A stretch of DNA of 64,000 bases from positions 4,334,223-4,398,222 of the forward strand of contig AP025074.1 of the NCBI GenBank assembly GCA_036186865.1, read 5' to 3'. This document shows, piece after piece, positions 21,989 to 31,854 of this stretch. The notes beneath the pieces were generated by a model. The model did not search any database. It was not told the origin of the DNA and worked only from the letters and a program-made list of their open reading frames with translations. Source of the DNA: Eustoma russellianum. Its lineage: Eukaryota > Streptophyta > Magnoliopsida > Gentianales > Gentianaceae. The stretch's first letter is position 1; the number at the start of each line of letters is the position of its first letter. Made by a program: the position numbers and the translations under genes.

Positions 21989-23411
21989 AAAAGTAACCGT
22001 GAGTGGAGTAGACAGAGCAGGGCGCCAAGGAGAAAGGAAAAAGAAGGAAAAAAAGAGAAGAGAGAAGGAGTTGGAGAATTAGCTACCACATCAAATCCAA
22101 CCACCGTGTCTAGGAATTCATCGTTTGAAAGGTAGGTTACCCTCTCCTCTATCGGATTGCTTTGGATTCCCTCGCATTCTGTTTTTGAGAATTATTTGAT
22201 TATCATTGCATGTCTATCTTTTATATGTTTATCCCGAATCCTTTATGCTTTGGTATGAAAAGTGCGTGTTTGGCCTTAGATATAAATCACATAGCACGGA
22301 AATAGGTTGGAATGGGTTCAGGGCATAGAAAAATGCACCCCGGAGGCGATGCGTGTAGCACACGCGCGGCTGCAGAGGGCGGCGTGTGTGGCCCACGCGC
22401 ACCCCTGAGCGGCGCATGCAAGTCACGCGCTGACGTGTTCAGCGTCAATGGATTTGTGACGTTAAACGGAGTCCAATGAAACTGGTTTGGGGTAAATCGG
22501 AGTTAAAATAAAAAAGTTATGAATTTTTGAATGTATTTAGGAATTAAAAAATTAAAGAAAAGTAAAATAAAATAATAATAATAAAGGGGCGCGCTGATGC
22601 TGTCAATGGCGTTATGGAGAGAGAGTTACACGAAGTGCAATGGAATTGGTTTGGGATAAATCTGAGTTAAAACGAAAAGATATGAATTTTTTAAAGGAAA
22701 TTAGAATTTAATAATAAAGAAAAAAAATGGAAAAAGGGCCATGTGCGCCTGGGCTTAACCGGAAAACACCCAGAATTTAAAAAGGGGTCCCGTAAGCTGT
22801 TAAAAGATAAAGGGGGTGAACAAATATAAAAGAAAAATAAAAAAAAATAACAAACGGTTAAAAAAAGAAATTAATTAAAATAAAGAATAATAAAACAAAA
22901 CAAAACAAAATCAAATCAAATAAAAACAGAAAACAAAAAAAATGTAAATTGGGTGTTGTCAGCCGAAGAATAAAAATAAATAAAATAAAATAAAATAATG
23001 TATATAACTAATTAATTTAATACTAAAAATGTTTTTTTAATAAGAAAATTTAGAAATTCATTAAACAAATTAAAATAAAAGAAATAAAAATAGTAGGGGA
23101 AAATAAAAATATTTAAAAATAAGATTAAAGTGCATGAAAGCCTAGGAAAAATAAAATAAAGTGTAGAAACCTAAAATAAAGTCTAGAAAGATAAAATAAC
23201 GGTAGAAGATAAAATACAGTAATGAACCCCACGCAACATAGGGTAACTACGCAATATAGGTAATACGCAACATAGAACGGAGCATGCAACATAGGACAAA
23301 CGGAAGTGTGCAAGTGTGACGCATTCATGGCACGAGCATTGCATTTGGCCTATGAGCCGTGTGGTCCTACGGGACGTGTGACCTGACGAGGCGTGTGATG
23401 GGTGTTGGTAA

Positions 23412-26400
23412 TGTAGAAATATGAGGGTTTGAGTGATTTTAAAATAAGAAATTTGAATATGTATATATATATATATAACGTTGAGTATATATATATATAC
23501 ACAAGTGTACATGTATGCATGATAACTTGCCTTATTTACCTCATATATTATGTTGCCGTACTAACGAGCCATGAAGCTTTAAAGCTTACATCATATGGCG
23601 AACATTTGTTGAGTTTATACTATTTTCAGGTGCCACAATTAATGAACTAAAGTAGTTCATTAAGTGAAGTACTTAGTTTGATAAACTAAGTAGTTCATTA
23701 AAGGAAGATGCATTTGGAAAAGGCTTAAAGGCAACATGGCTATGGAAGGAAAGTCTTCTCCTCCTCCACACATCAATGTCACACGTTTTTAATACATATA
23801 TATATACTATATTTTCAGATTTTTATAAAAGGCACATACACATTTATTCCAACGTACTATTGACACGTTATATATCTTACGAACGTACGTTTACGTCACA
23901 CCACTATACTTAACTCATATTTATGAGTATATTCAGATCTTATATCATATGATATAAGATATGGTGATGACATATTAAATACGACACGATAAAAGGTTCT
24001 AAACCGAAATTTGTCGTATCGGGCGATACCGAAACTTCGCCAACGTGTCACGTACTTGCCATAAATAAATGGCCAGCCCATATACATCAAAATTTATCAA
24101 AAATTTCGTGCACATGGCTGTATATTGAGACAAAAATACTTTCCATGTTGGCACACACAATTCACCCCACATTTAGGCCAAAATGTGAAGATTCTAATTT
24201 TATTTTTGTCACATGTTTATGGTACCACTTTAAATCAGCCAAGTGCTGGAAATTAAAGTATATATTATATATATTATGTATAACATAATATATATAGCAT
24301 GTGCAAAAGTTGGAATCTAAATTAGAGAAAAATCGGGTAATCGATAAATATCGAAAATTCGGTTTTCTACGCACTTGACATGGAACGTTTTTCTTGAACA
24401 TGATGTGGCACGTATCTAGACACTTTTTACATATAATATACATCTTAAAGTGTTCTAGAAAATTAAATTAAGGGCTGATTGGAATATTACATGTGTATAA
24501 TATTAAATGTGCACTATTTTACAAAGTTAGCAAAAATAAATTTCAGCACATGCATATACACATCAAAACGTCACCCTAGCTGAGATGGAGCACATGTGGA
24601 GCCTAGTTGGCATGTTGATTGGTCAAGAATCAATCATACAATGTTGATGAATCAAAGAGAGAAGCTACAAAAGGTAAGTTTTCAACATACACCTCTCTTA
24701 TGTCACATGCTGAAATTTTCAGCATGTCACACACCTTAATGGCCGAATTCTTCATCATTAAGGAGTACATTTTGTTAATTTTGCATTAAGGAATAAATCA
24801 AAGGAGAAATGGAAATGATTTGAATTGTATTAAGTGTGATATTCTTTATATCACACATGCTGAAATTTTTCAGCATGTGTGTGAAAATGTTGTGGCCGAA
24901 TATGACACTTCTTTTGTGTCCAAGTTCATTCATCAATTGATAGCAAGACTTACCATGTATTATTAATTCATTTTAAATGAGAAAAATCAAAGTAATTTGG
25001 GGATTATTTTGGATAAAAATGCATGATGCACATGCTGAAATTTCAGCATGGCAAGGAGCTTTATGGCCGATTTTTGTGAGATGGAAAGAGAGGATTTTTG
25101 TCTCAAACTTTATGACATATTGTGACTATTTTGGCATGATTTGATAATTGATTATTTGGCACATGTTTAAAGTGTTTTTTTCAGAATATCCATGTCATCA
25201 AATGATGACAACAATGAGCCAATCAAAAGGTGCCAAGTAAGCAATGACTAAATGATGGTCCAATGGAGTGATGCCAAGTAAGCAAAATGTTGTCACCATG
25301 ATGTCTCACATCCTCTCAAGCAATTAAAAGGAAAGTTTCAAGAGGGGAGAAGGGTGCTAGGGACGGCTGCAATGTCATAAAATGGGAAGAGAAGAACAAA
25401 CAAAAACAAGACCAAGAATCATATTCAATTGTGATCAAAGTGCAAAAGCTTCTTCTCCTACACTTTCTTTCTTTCTTCTTCTTGTAAAAAGCCTATTGTA
25501 CTTTACTTCTTTCATCCTTGAATAGGCTTCATAGAAACCACCATTCATTCATCATTGTACAAGATTGATCAAGGTGTGATCAATCTTCATTCTAGCGAGG
25601 TGGTGGTGTTCATGTGAATTGTACTCACAATACAAGGTTTGTAAAGGGTTGGAGTTAAGGTGTAACTCTATCAACCCTGCGGTAAGGTGTACTGCGTGTG
25701 TGAAATTAGTGTGAACCAAGGAAGGTGTTCCTTGAAGACTGGAGTAGGTTGTTTATAACCGAACCAGTATAAAATTCTTGGTGCAAGTTACTTTCTGCAT
25801 TTACGTTTCAGTTTCTGCGCTGTTTACTTATATTGTTGACGTTCGCAAAAATAGTAAACGTTTTCTAAAAATTATAAAATTTTCCAGAAACATACATAAA
25901 CGCTCTAGGGTTAATTTGGCACAAGTTTCAACCCTTTTGGACAAGTATAAGTCATCCAAACATCAAAAGTTCTGAGACTAGTGCAGTCTGATTTTCAGAC
26001 TTGCAAAGGTTGAGACTTTGGGTGTATTTGACCTACTTCCCAAAAGAATTTTCAAAAACTGTTTCAACCCATTTCAATATAGTGTGTGAGGAGTTATTGG
26101 TCAAATTTTCAGATCATTTGGACATTCACACAAATAGGAATTAATTTTTCAAAACCATCTACCGTTTCTGGCAGAATTGCACAATCTGAGTGCCAACGGT
26201 TTTTGAAGGGGTTAAAGGTTGAATTTTGATTTGAAATTTTTAGGGGACCCTCACAACATCTGAGGCTAAGTTCTCTCAAAATTTCATAATTTTTGGAGAC
26301 CTCTAACCTAGTTTTTAAATCGTTTTAAAACTGGTACTGGAAACAGAATCTGTTTTCAGAACTTGAATTGTTCAAGTCTAAAGAAATTTTAAAAAGCACA

Positions 26401-26457
26401 CTTTCCGCACCATCTATTCAACCCCCCCCCTTCTAGTGGTGCCTTGCAGATCCTACA
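23412..26457 (+). repeat. SIRE 5' LTR
   Basis: 3,046 bp, TG...CA. Carries three copies of a CATGCTGAAA/TTTCAGCATG palindrome (24706, 24856, 25031). Short ORFs inside it are not conserved genes. Confidence 0.95.
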
Positions 26458-26459
26458 AG

Positions 26460-26473
26460 TGGTATCAGAGAGC
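26460..26473 (+). other. SIRE primer binding site (tRNA-iMet)
   Basis: TGGTATCAGAGAGC begins 2 nt after the 5' LTR; the first ten bases match the plant initiator-tRNA 3' end complement. Confidence 0.92.
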
Positions 26474-26511
26474 AGGAATACTCACGACAAGGAATCCAAC
26501 GATTCAGTGAG

Positions 26512-28428
26512 ATGGCATCCACAAATCTCAAAACCGAACAAGAAGGTATGTCAAGCCAAAGGCCTCCACTCTTTGACGGTGAGTCTTTTATTCAATGGAA
26601 ACTTAGGATGAAATTATTTCTTATGGCTATAGACATAGACCTTTGGTCAATAATTGAAGATGGTCCATATGTCCCGTCTAAATTGTCCATTGTAGATGGA
26701 GTCACACTAGAAGTAATTAAAACGAGACAAGACTATACTAGTGAAGACAAAAAGAAACTGAGTATGAATGCTAAGGCCATGCAATTACTCTTAAATGGCT
26801 TAAGTAAGAGTGAGTCTAGTTATGTGTCCAATTGTTCGAGTGCACAAGAAATGTGGAGAATCTTAGAAATGAAACACGAAGGCACGAGTCAAGTCAAAGA
26901 GTCTAAAATCAATATGCTTATGTCTACTCTTGAGTCTTTCAAGTTGTTGCCTAATGAGTCAATTGTTGATATGGATCTTCGTTTGACTAATATCTATAAC
27001 TCTCTTGAGTCTCTTGGTAAGGCCTTTACAACGCAGGAAAAAGTACAGAAAGTCCTACGGAGCCTCCCTTCAGAATGGGATCCTAAAGTGACTGCCATAG
27101 AAGAAAGCAAGGAGACTAAGTCGATAAAAATGGAAGAACTCATTGGTTCACTAAAAGTGTATGAAAACAAACTCATTATTCGGAAATCGGAATCAACCAA
27201 ACAAGGTAAGACAATTGCTTTTAAATCAAATGAATACGTCTCCCCTCCCTCCGATCACATAGATGATAGTGATTCTGAATCGGATAATGATGACTTGATT
27301 CTATTGGCAAAAGGACTAAGAAGATTCATGAGAAAATCATTTAGAAATAAAAACAAGGGCACTACATCTAAGAGAAATAAAAACAAGTCAAATGATAAGG
27401 ACATTAAATGTTATGAATGCGGCAAACTCGGACACTTATCATATGACTGCCCAAACAAAGAAAAGCAAACTAATAAGTACCCTGACAAGGAGCGGAACAA
27501 AAATAGACCCGTCTCAGATCCTAAACAAAGGAAACGTGCACTAAAGGCCTCCACATGGAGTGACTCATCAGACTCTGAAACTGAGACCGAAGAGGAGACC
27601 GCTCAAGTTTGCTTCGCTTCAAAGGCGTCTAATGAGGTATCATCTGACTCTGACTCTGACTCTGAACCTTCTTACGATGATTTATTTAGTCAATATCTTG
27701 AGTTACATAAATTTACTAAGACTCTCGCAAAAGAAAAGAAACGTTTGATTGAAGACAAGAAACTGTTAGAATCTTCTAACGAGAATCTTGTCGCTCAATT
27801 AAGCGATTCAAAGAAAGAGTCTTCATGTGCCATCACTGCATTAAAAACCGAGATCTCATCATTAACTTCTCAAAATAATGAAATGAAATCCGAGATTTCA
27901 AATTTGAAATCAAGGAATACAGATTTAGAGAACATGATGAAACAATTCGATACAGGGTCAAACATGCTGCATCGCATCATATTATCGCAAAAGCATGACA
28001 GTGACAAAACTGGATTGGGGTACGTTGATACTAACGAAGTATCAACCAAACCAACCAAGTTTGTTGTGTCTAAAAAGGTAGACACCCCTAAGCATCAAGT
28101 GGCGTCTAAGATGACGCAGAAAGCACCCCCTTCCACACGCCCCACTCCCTCATATCATGTGAAATATAATGTTGTACCATATAGATATGAGAAGAAGAGA
28201 TCAATGCATACACGAAATACATATCATCCACGCACCACGCACACACACACAAGGACATATCACAAACGTCCTCCATACATTGAGTATAGGGGAGTCCTTG
28301 GGCAAAGACCCAAAGTACATGCACCACATGTATACTATGTCGCACCTTCATCTACTTTCTTGCCATTTGATAGACCGAGAAGGATCACCCAAGTATGGGT
28401 ACCGAAAGGTACCTTTACTAAAAGGTGA
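26512..28428 (+). CDS. gag: SIRE gag (capsid and nucleocapsid)
   Basis: 638 aa, forming the virus-like particle and packaging element RNA. The start ATG is 52 nt after the LTR-proximal primer site. The gag core with FDGESFIQWKLRMK near residue 23 and the UBN2-type region (AQEMWRILEMKHEG, VQKVLRSLPSEWD) covers about residues 20-230. A CCHC zinc knuckle CYECGKLGHLSYDC lies at about residues 301-314. An acidic serine-rich segment (SDSDSDSEPSYDD) precedes a long coiled coil (about 400-480). The end has the conserved WVPKG motif. The frame stops at TGA (28426-28428), while pol continues in another frame after 55 nt. A possible intron (28393-28489) would bypass the stop (see finding). Confidence 0.93.
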   Translation: MASTNLKTEQEGMSSQRPPLFDGESFIQWKLRMKLFLMAIDIDLWSIIEDGPYVPSKLSIVDGVTLEVIKTRQDYTSEDKKKLSMNAKAMQLLLNGLSKSESSYVSNCSSAQEMWRILEMKHEGTSQVKESKINMLMSTLESFKLLPNESIVDMDLRLTNIYNSLESLGKAFTTQEKVQKVLRSLPSEWDPKVTAIEESKETKSIKMEELIGSLKVYENKLIIRKSESTKQGKTIAFKSNEYVSPPSDHIDDSDSESDNDDLILLAKGLRRFMRKSFRNKNKGTTSKRNKNKSNDKDIKCYECGKLGHLSYDCPNKEKQTNKYPDKERNKNRPVSDPKQRKRALKASTWSDSSDSETETEEETAQVCFASKASNEVSSDSDSDSEPSYDDLFSQYLELHKFTKTLAKEKKRLIEDKKLLESSNENLVAQLSDSKKESSCAITALKTEISSLTSQNNEMKSEISNLKSRNTDLENMMKQFDTGSNMLHRIILSQKHDSDKTGLGYVDTNEVSTKPTKFVVSKKVDTPKHQVASKMTQKAPPSTRPTPSYHVKYNVVPYRYEKKRSMHTRNTYHPRTTHTHTRTYHKRPPYIEYRGVLGQRPKVHAPHVYYVAPSSTFLPFDRPRRITQVWVPKGTFTKR

Positions 28429-28489
28429 TTAACTAACTCGAAAGGACCCAAAATTAAAAGGGTACCTAAATCACCTTTTTACATTGCAG

Positions 28490-31400
28490 GGAGACCACTC
28501 ATCAAAAGACATATCAATAAAGTGGTTCCTTGACAGTGGTTGCTCGAGGCACATGACAGGTGACCCGAGCCTCTTCTCCAAATTAAAGAAGGTCACAAAA
28601 GGCGGATCCGTGACCTTTGGAGACAACAATGAAGGCAAGATCATTGGTAAAGGTACGATTGGAAACCCGGATACACTTCAAATCTCCAACGTGTTTTTGG
28701 TAAGCAACTTATCTTACAATCTTCTTAGTATTTCGCAATTTGTTGACAATGGTTTCAATGTGTGTTTTACTCACCCTTACTGTAATATAATAAATAAAAA
28801 TGGAGAAACTGTTTTAAAAGGAAAACGAGAAGGAAATATATTCACACTATCTATGGATGATGTAGTAGATGCCAAAGTTAAATGTTTTATGTCAAATGAA
28901 CCCAATGTGAATTTGTGGCATAGACGCTTAGGACACATAGGTATTTCTACACTAGAAAAATTGCAACAAAAGAACCTAGTACGGGGATTGCCTAAGCTTG
29001 ATTTAGACAACTTTCAGTTGTGTGAATCTTGCATAAAAGGCAAACAAACACGTGAGTCACTTAAGCCTAAAAATGAGATAAGCACGACTAGAATACTAGA
29101 ACTATTGCATATCGATTTGTTTGGTCCTAGTCGTACTACAAGCCTTGGTGGGCGTCACTATGCATGTGTACTTGTTGATGACTTTTCTCGTTATACTTGG
29201 ACTTTGTTTCTTGCACATAAGGATGATAGTGCCGTAGAAATCGCTAAATTAATTAAACAACTTGAAAATCAATACGGCGTAAATGTGAAAAGAATAAGAA
29301 GCGATAGAGGCGGTGAGTTTAAAAATAAAGAGATGATTTCATTCTGTGAAGAAAAAGGAATTAAGCATGAGTTTTCGCCACCTAGAACTCCACAATTAAA
29401 TGGAGTAGTAGAAAGAAAGAATCGAACACTACAAGAAATCGCTAGAACCATGCTTTGCGAAAATAAATTGCCTAGGTTTTTGTGGGCGGAAGCCGTAAAT
29501 TGTGCATGCTATATTGTAAATCGCCTATCTATAAGAAAGAAAATAAACAAGACGCCTTACGAAATTTTGAATGATCGTATGCCTAAGATAGATTATTTTC
29601 GTGTGTTTGGATGCAAATGCTTTGTATTGAATACAAAAGATAACTTAGATAAATTTGAATCCAAATCGATTGAGTGCATTTTTATTGGATATTCCATAAA
29701 TTCAAAAGCATATAGGTGTTATGATCCTCTTACTAGACAAATCATAGAATCTATTCATGTTAAATTCAATGAATTTGGAGAGGTTGATAAAGAAAAGGAA
29801 TATGATGATGACTTTGATTTGAAACCCGTTTTGGATGAAGAAAATGAGTCTTTTGATATGCATGAGATGAATGAAACACTAGAAATGCATGATCATATAG
29901 AAATGCATGATAACTTAGAAAATAATCAACCAAGATGGCATAGAGATCACCCACATGATCTCATCATAGGCGACATCACTCACGGTGTGCGACCACGTAG
30001 AAGAATCACTTCGGATGAAATAAATGAATTTCATGCTATGATTTCTGAAATTGAGCCTAAGAATGTGCATGATGCTTTGAGTGATTCATCTTGGATTGAT
30101 GCTATGCATGACGAACTTAATCAATTCGTTAGAAATGATGTATGGGATTTAGTGCCACGACCACAAGATAAGACAATAATAGGCACAAAGTGGGTGTTTA
30201 GGAACAAAATGAATGAAGAAGGAAAAGTCGTTAGAAATAAAGCAAGACTCGTAGCTCAAGGATATAATCAAGAGGAAGGAATAGACTACGATGAAACATT
30301 TGCACCCGTAGCACGTTTAGAAGCTATACGACTTTTACTTGCTATTGCTTGTATGAAAGATTTTAAATTGTATCAAATGGACGTCAAAAGTGCTTTTCTA
30401 AACGGATTTATACAAGAAGAAGTATACGTGAAGCAACCACCCGGTTTTGAAGATTTGAAACATCCTGATCACGTGTACAAACTAAAGAAGGCACTATATG
30501 GACTAAAGCAAGCGCCTAGAGCATGGTATGATCGTTTTGCTACTTTTCTTTTAGAAAATAATTTTAAACGTGGTACTATAGATAGTACACTATTTTTGAA
30601 ACAAGAAAAATCAGATTTACTTATTATTCAAATTTACGTAGATGATATTATTTTTGGTTCTACCTCACATAAACTCGTTAAGGATTTTGAAGATTGTATG
30701 AAAGCTGAATTTGAAATGTCTATGGTTGGCGAACTTAATTATTTTCTTGGCTTGCAGATTAAGCAAACGAGTAAAGGAATTCATATAAGCCAAGCTAAGT
30801 ACGTAAACGACATGATCAAGAAATTCAATTTTGAAAATTTGAAACCATCCCCCACACCTATGAGTGTCACCACTAAATTAGACAAAGATGAACATGGTAA
30901 AGATGTTGATAATGGATTATATAGATCTATGATAGGTTCTTTACTATATTTAACTGCTAGTAGGCCTGACATCATGTTTAGCGTATGCATGTGTGCTCGT
31001 TTTCAAAGTCAACCTAAGGTGTCACACTTAAATGCGGTAAAAAGAATATTTCGCTATATTAAGCACACGCCCACCTTAGGTATTTGGTACGATAAGGATT
31101 CTACATTCGACTTACATGCTTATACTGATGCAGATTATGGTGGCTGCAAAATAGATAGAAAAAGCACGAGCGGAACTTGCCAATTTATAGGAAATTCCCT
31201 TATTTCATGGTTTTCCAAAAAGCAAGCAAGTGTTGCTTTGTCCACTACTGAGGCTGAGTATATGGCTCTTAGCCTTTGTTGCACACAGTTGTTGTGGATA
31301 AAACAACAACTTTCGGACTTTGGAATTACCGTAGATAAAATTCCTATATATTGTGATAGTATGAGTGCAATTAATTTGTCTAAGAACCCCGTATTACACT

Positions 31401-31585
31401 CTAAGGCTAAGCATATAGAAGTTCGCTATCATTTTCTTCGTGATCACGTTAACAATGGTAATATTGTCATAGATCACGTACGCACCGAATCACAAGTAGC
31501 GGATATATTTACTAAGGCCTTAAATCAAGCCACATTTGAATCTCTCCGTTCTAAATTAGGCATGCTTCCTGTTGATGTGATTTAA
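28490..31585 (+). CDS. pol: SIRE pol polyprotein (protease, integrase, RT, RNase H)
   Basis: About 1,030 codons, fully open. There is no ATG at the start; the frame is open from 28433, and a consensus acceptor TTTTTACATTGCAG ends at 28489. In order: aspartic protease (WFLDSGCSRHMTG, about residues 14-26 counted from 28484); pre-integrase HRRLGHIG and CESC; integrase core with HIDLFGP, IRSDRGGEF and GVVERKNRTL; RT with KARLVAQGYNQ, QMDVKSAFLNG and the catalytic IYVDDIIFG (about 717); and RNase H with DADYGG (about 882), STTEAEYMAL and KHIEVRYHF. All catalytic residues are present, so the enzyme set may be active. How it is translated (splicing, frameshift or reinitiation) is not settled by the sequence. 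Confidence 0.93.
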   Translation, partial: GDHSSKDISIKWFLDSGCSRHMTGDPSLFSKLKKVTKGGSVTFGDNNEGKIIGKGTIGNPDTLQISNVFLVSNLSYNLLSISQFVDNGFNVCFTHPYCNIINKNGETVLKGKREGNIFTLSMDDVVDAKVKCFMSNEPNVNLWHRRLGHIGISTLEKLQQKNLVRGLPKLDLDNFQLCESCIKGKQTRESLKPKNEISTTRILELLHIDLFGPSRTTSLGGRHYACVLVDDFSRYTWTLFLAHKDDSAVEIAKLIKQLENQYGVNVKRIRSDRGGEFKNKEMISFCEEKGIKHEFSPPRTPQLNGVVERKNRTLQEIARTMLCENKLPRFLWAEAVNCACYIVNRLSIRKKINKTPYEILNDRMPKIDYFRVFGCKCFVLNTKDNLDKFESKSIECIFIGYSINSKAYRCYDPLTRQIIESIHVKFNEFGEVDKEKEYDDDFDLKPVLDEENESFDMHEMNETLEMHDHIEMHDNLENNQPRWHRDHPHDLIIGDITHGVRPRRRITSDEINEFHAMISEIEPKNVHDALSDSSWIDAMHDELNQFVRNDVWDLVPRPQDKTIIGTKWVFRNKMNEEGKVVRNKARLVAQGYNQEEGIDYDETFAPVARLEAIRLLLAIACMKDFKLYQMDVKSAFLNGFIQEEVYVKQPPGFEDLKHPDHVYKLKKALYGLKQAPRAWYDRFATFLLENNFKRGTIDSTLFLKQEKSDLLIIQIYVDDIIFGSTSHKLVKDFEDCMKAEFEMSMVGELNYFLGLQIKQTSKGIHISQAKYVNDMIKKFNFENLKPSPTPMSVTTKLDKDEHGKDVDNGLYRSMIGSLLYLTASRPDIMFSVCMCARFQSQPKVSHLNAVKRIFRYIKHTPTLGIWYDKDSTFDLHAYTDADYGGCKIDRKSTSGTCQFIGNSLISWFSKKQASVALSTTEAEYMALSLCCTQLLWIKQQLSDFGITVDKIPIYCDSMSAINLSKNPVLHSKAKHIEVRYHFLRDHVNNGNIVIDHVRTESQVADIFTKALNQATFESLRSKLGMLPVDVI

Positions 31586-31854
31586 TGCGATATTATTTGA
31601 TTTACTTTCCTTCTTGACAGGAATCTTTTGATTAACTTTCCAAAATAAAGGGGGAGAGAGAAGCATGATTTAAGGGGGAGAGAGAGAGAGATTAAGGGAG
31701 AGAAATCACTGATTGATCCTAATTGCAAAAATCAAGGGGGAGCCGGATTTGAAATTCGAAATTCAAATTTCAAATCTGTGCACAATTCGAGGGGGAGAGA
31801 CAACACTTAAATCATGTACACTTGTTATTTTGAAAATCATCAAAAGGGGGAGAT
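31586..31854 (+). other. SIRE 3' untranslated region with repeated polypurine tracts
   Basis: Six purine-rich blocks (AAAGGGGGAGAGAGAAG, TTAAGGGGGAGAGAGAG, AAGGGGGAGCC, GAGGGGGAGAGA and similar) precede the true tract AAAAGGGGGAGAT next to the LTR. No third ORF. Confidence 0.8.

Noticed and set aside
23429..25975. ORFs of 60-93 codons inside the SIRE LTRs (repeated at 31872-34418)
   Set aside because: AT-rich, no conserved motif, identical in both LTRs only because the LTRs are identical.
31586..31854. Possible env-like gene of the SIRE element
   Set aside because: The stretch after pol is only 270 bp and purine-rich with no open frame.
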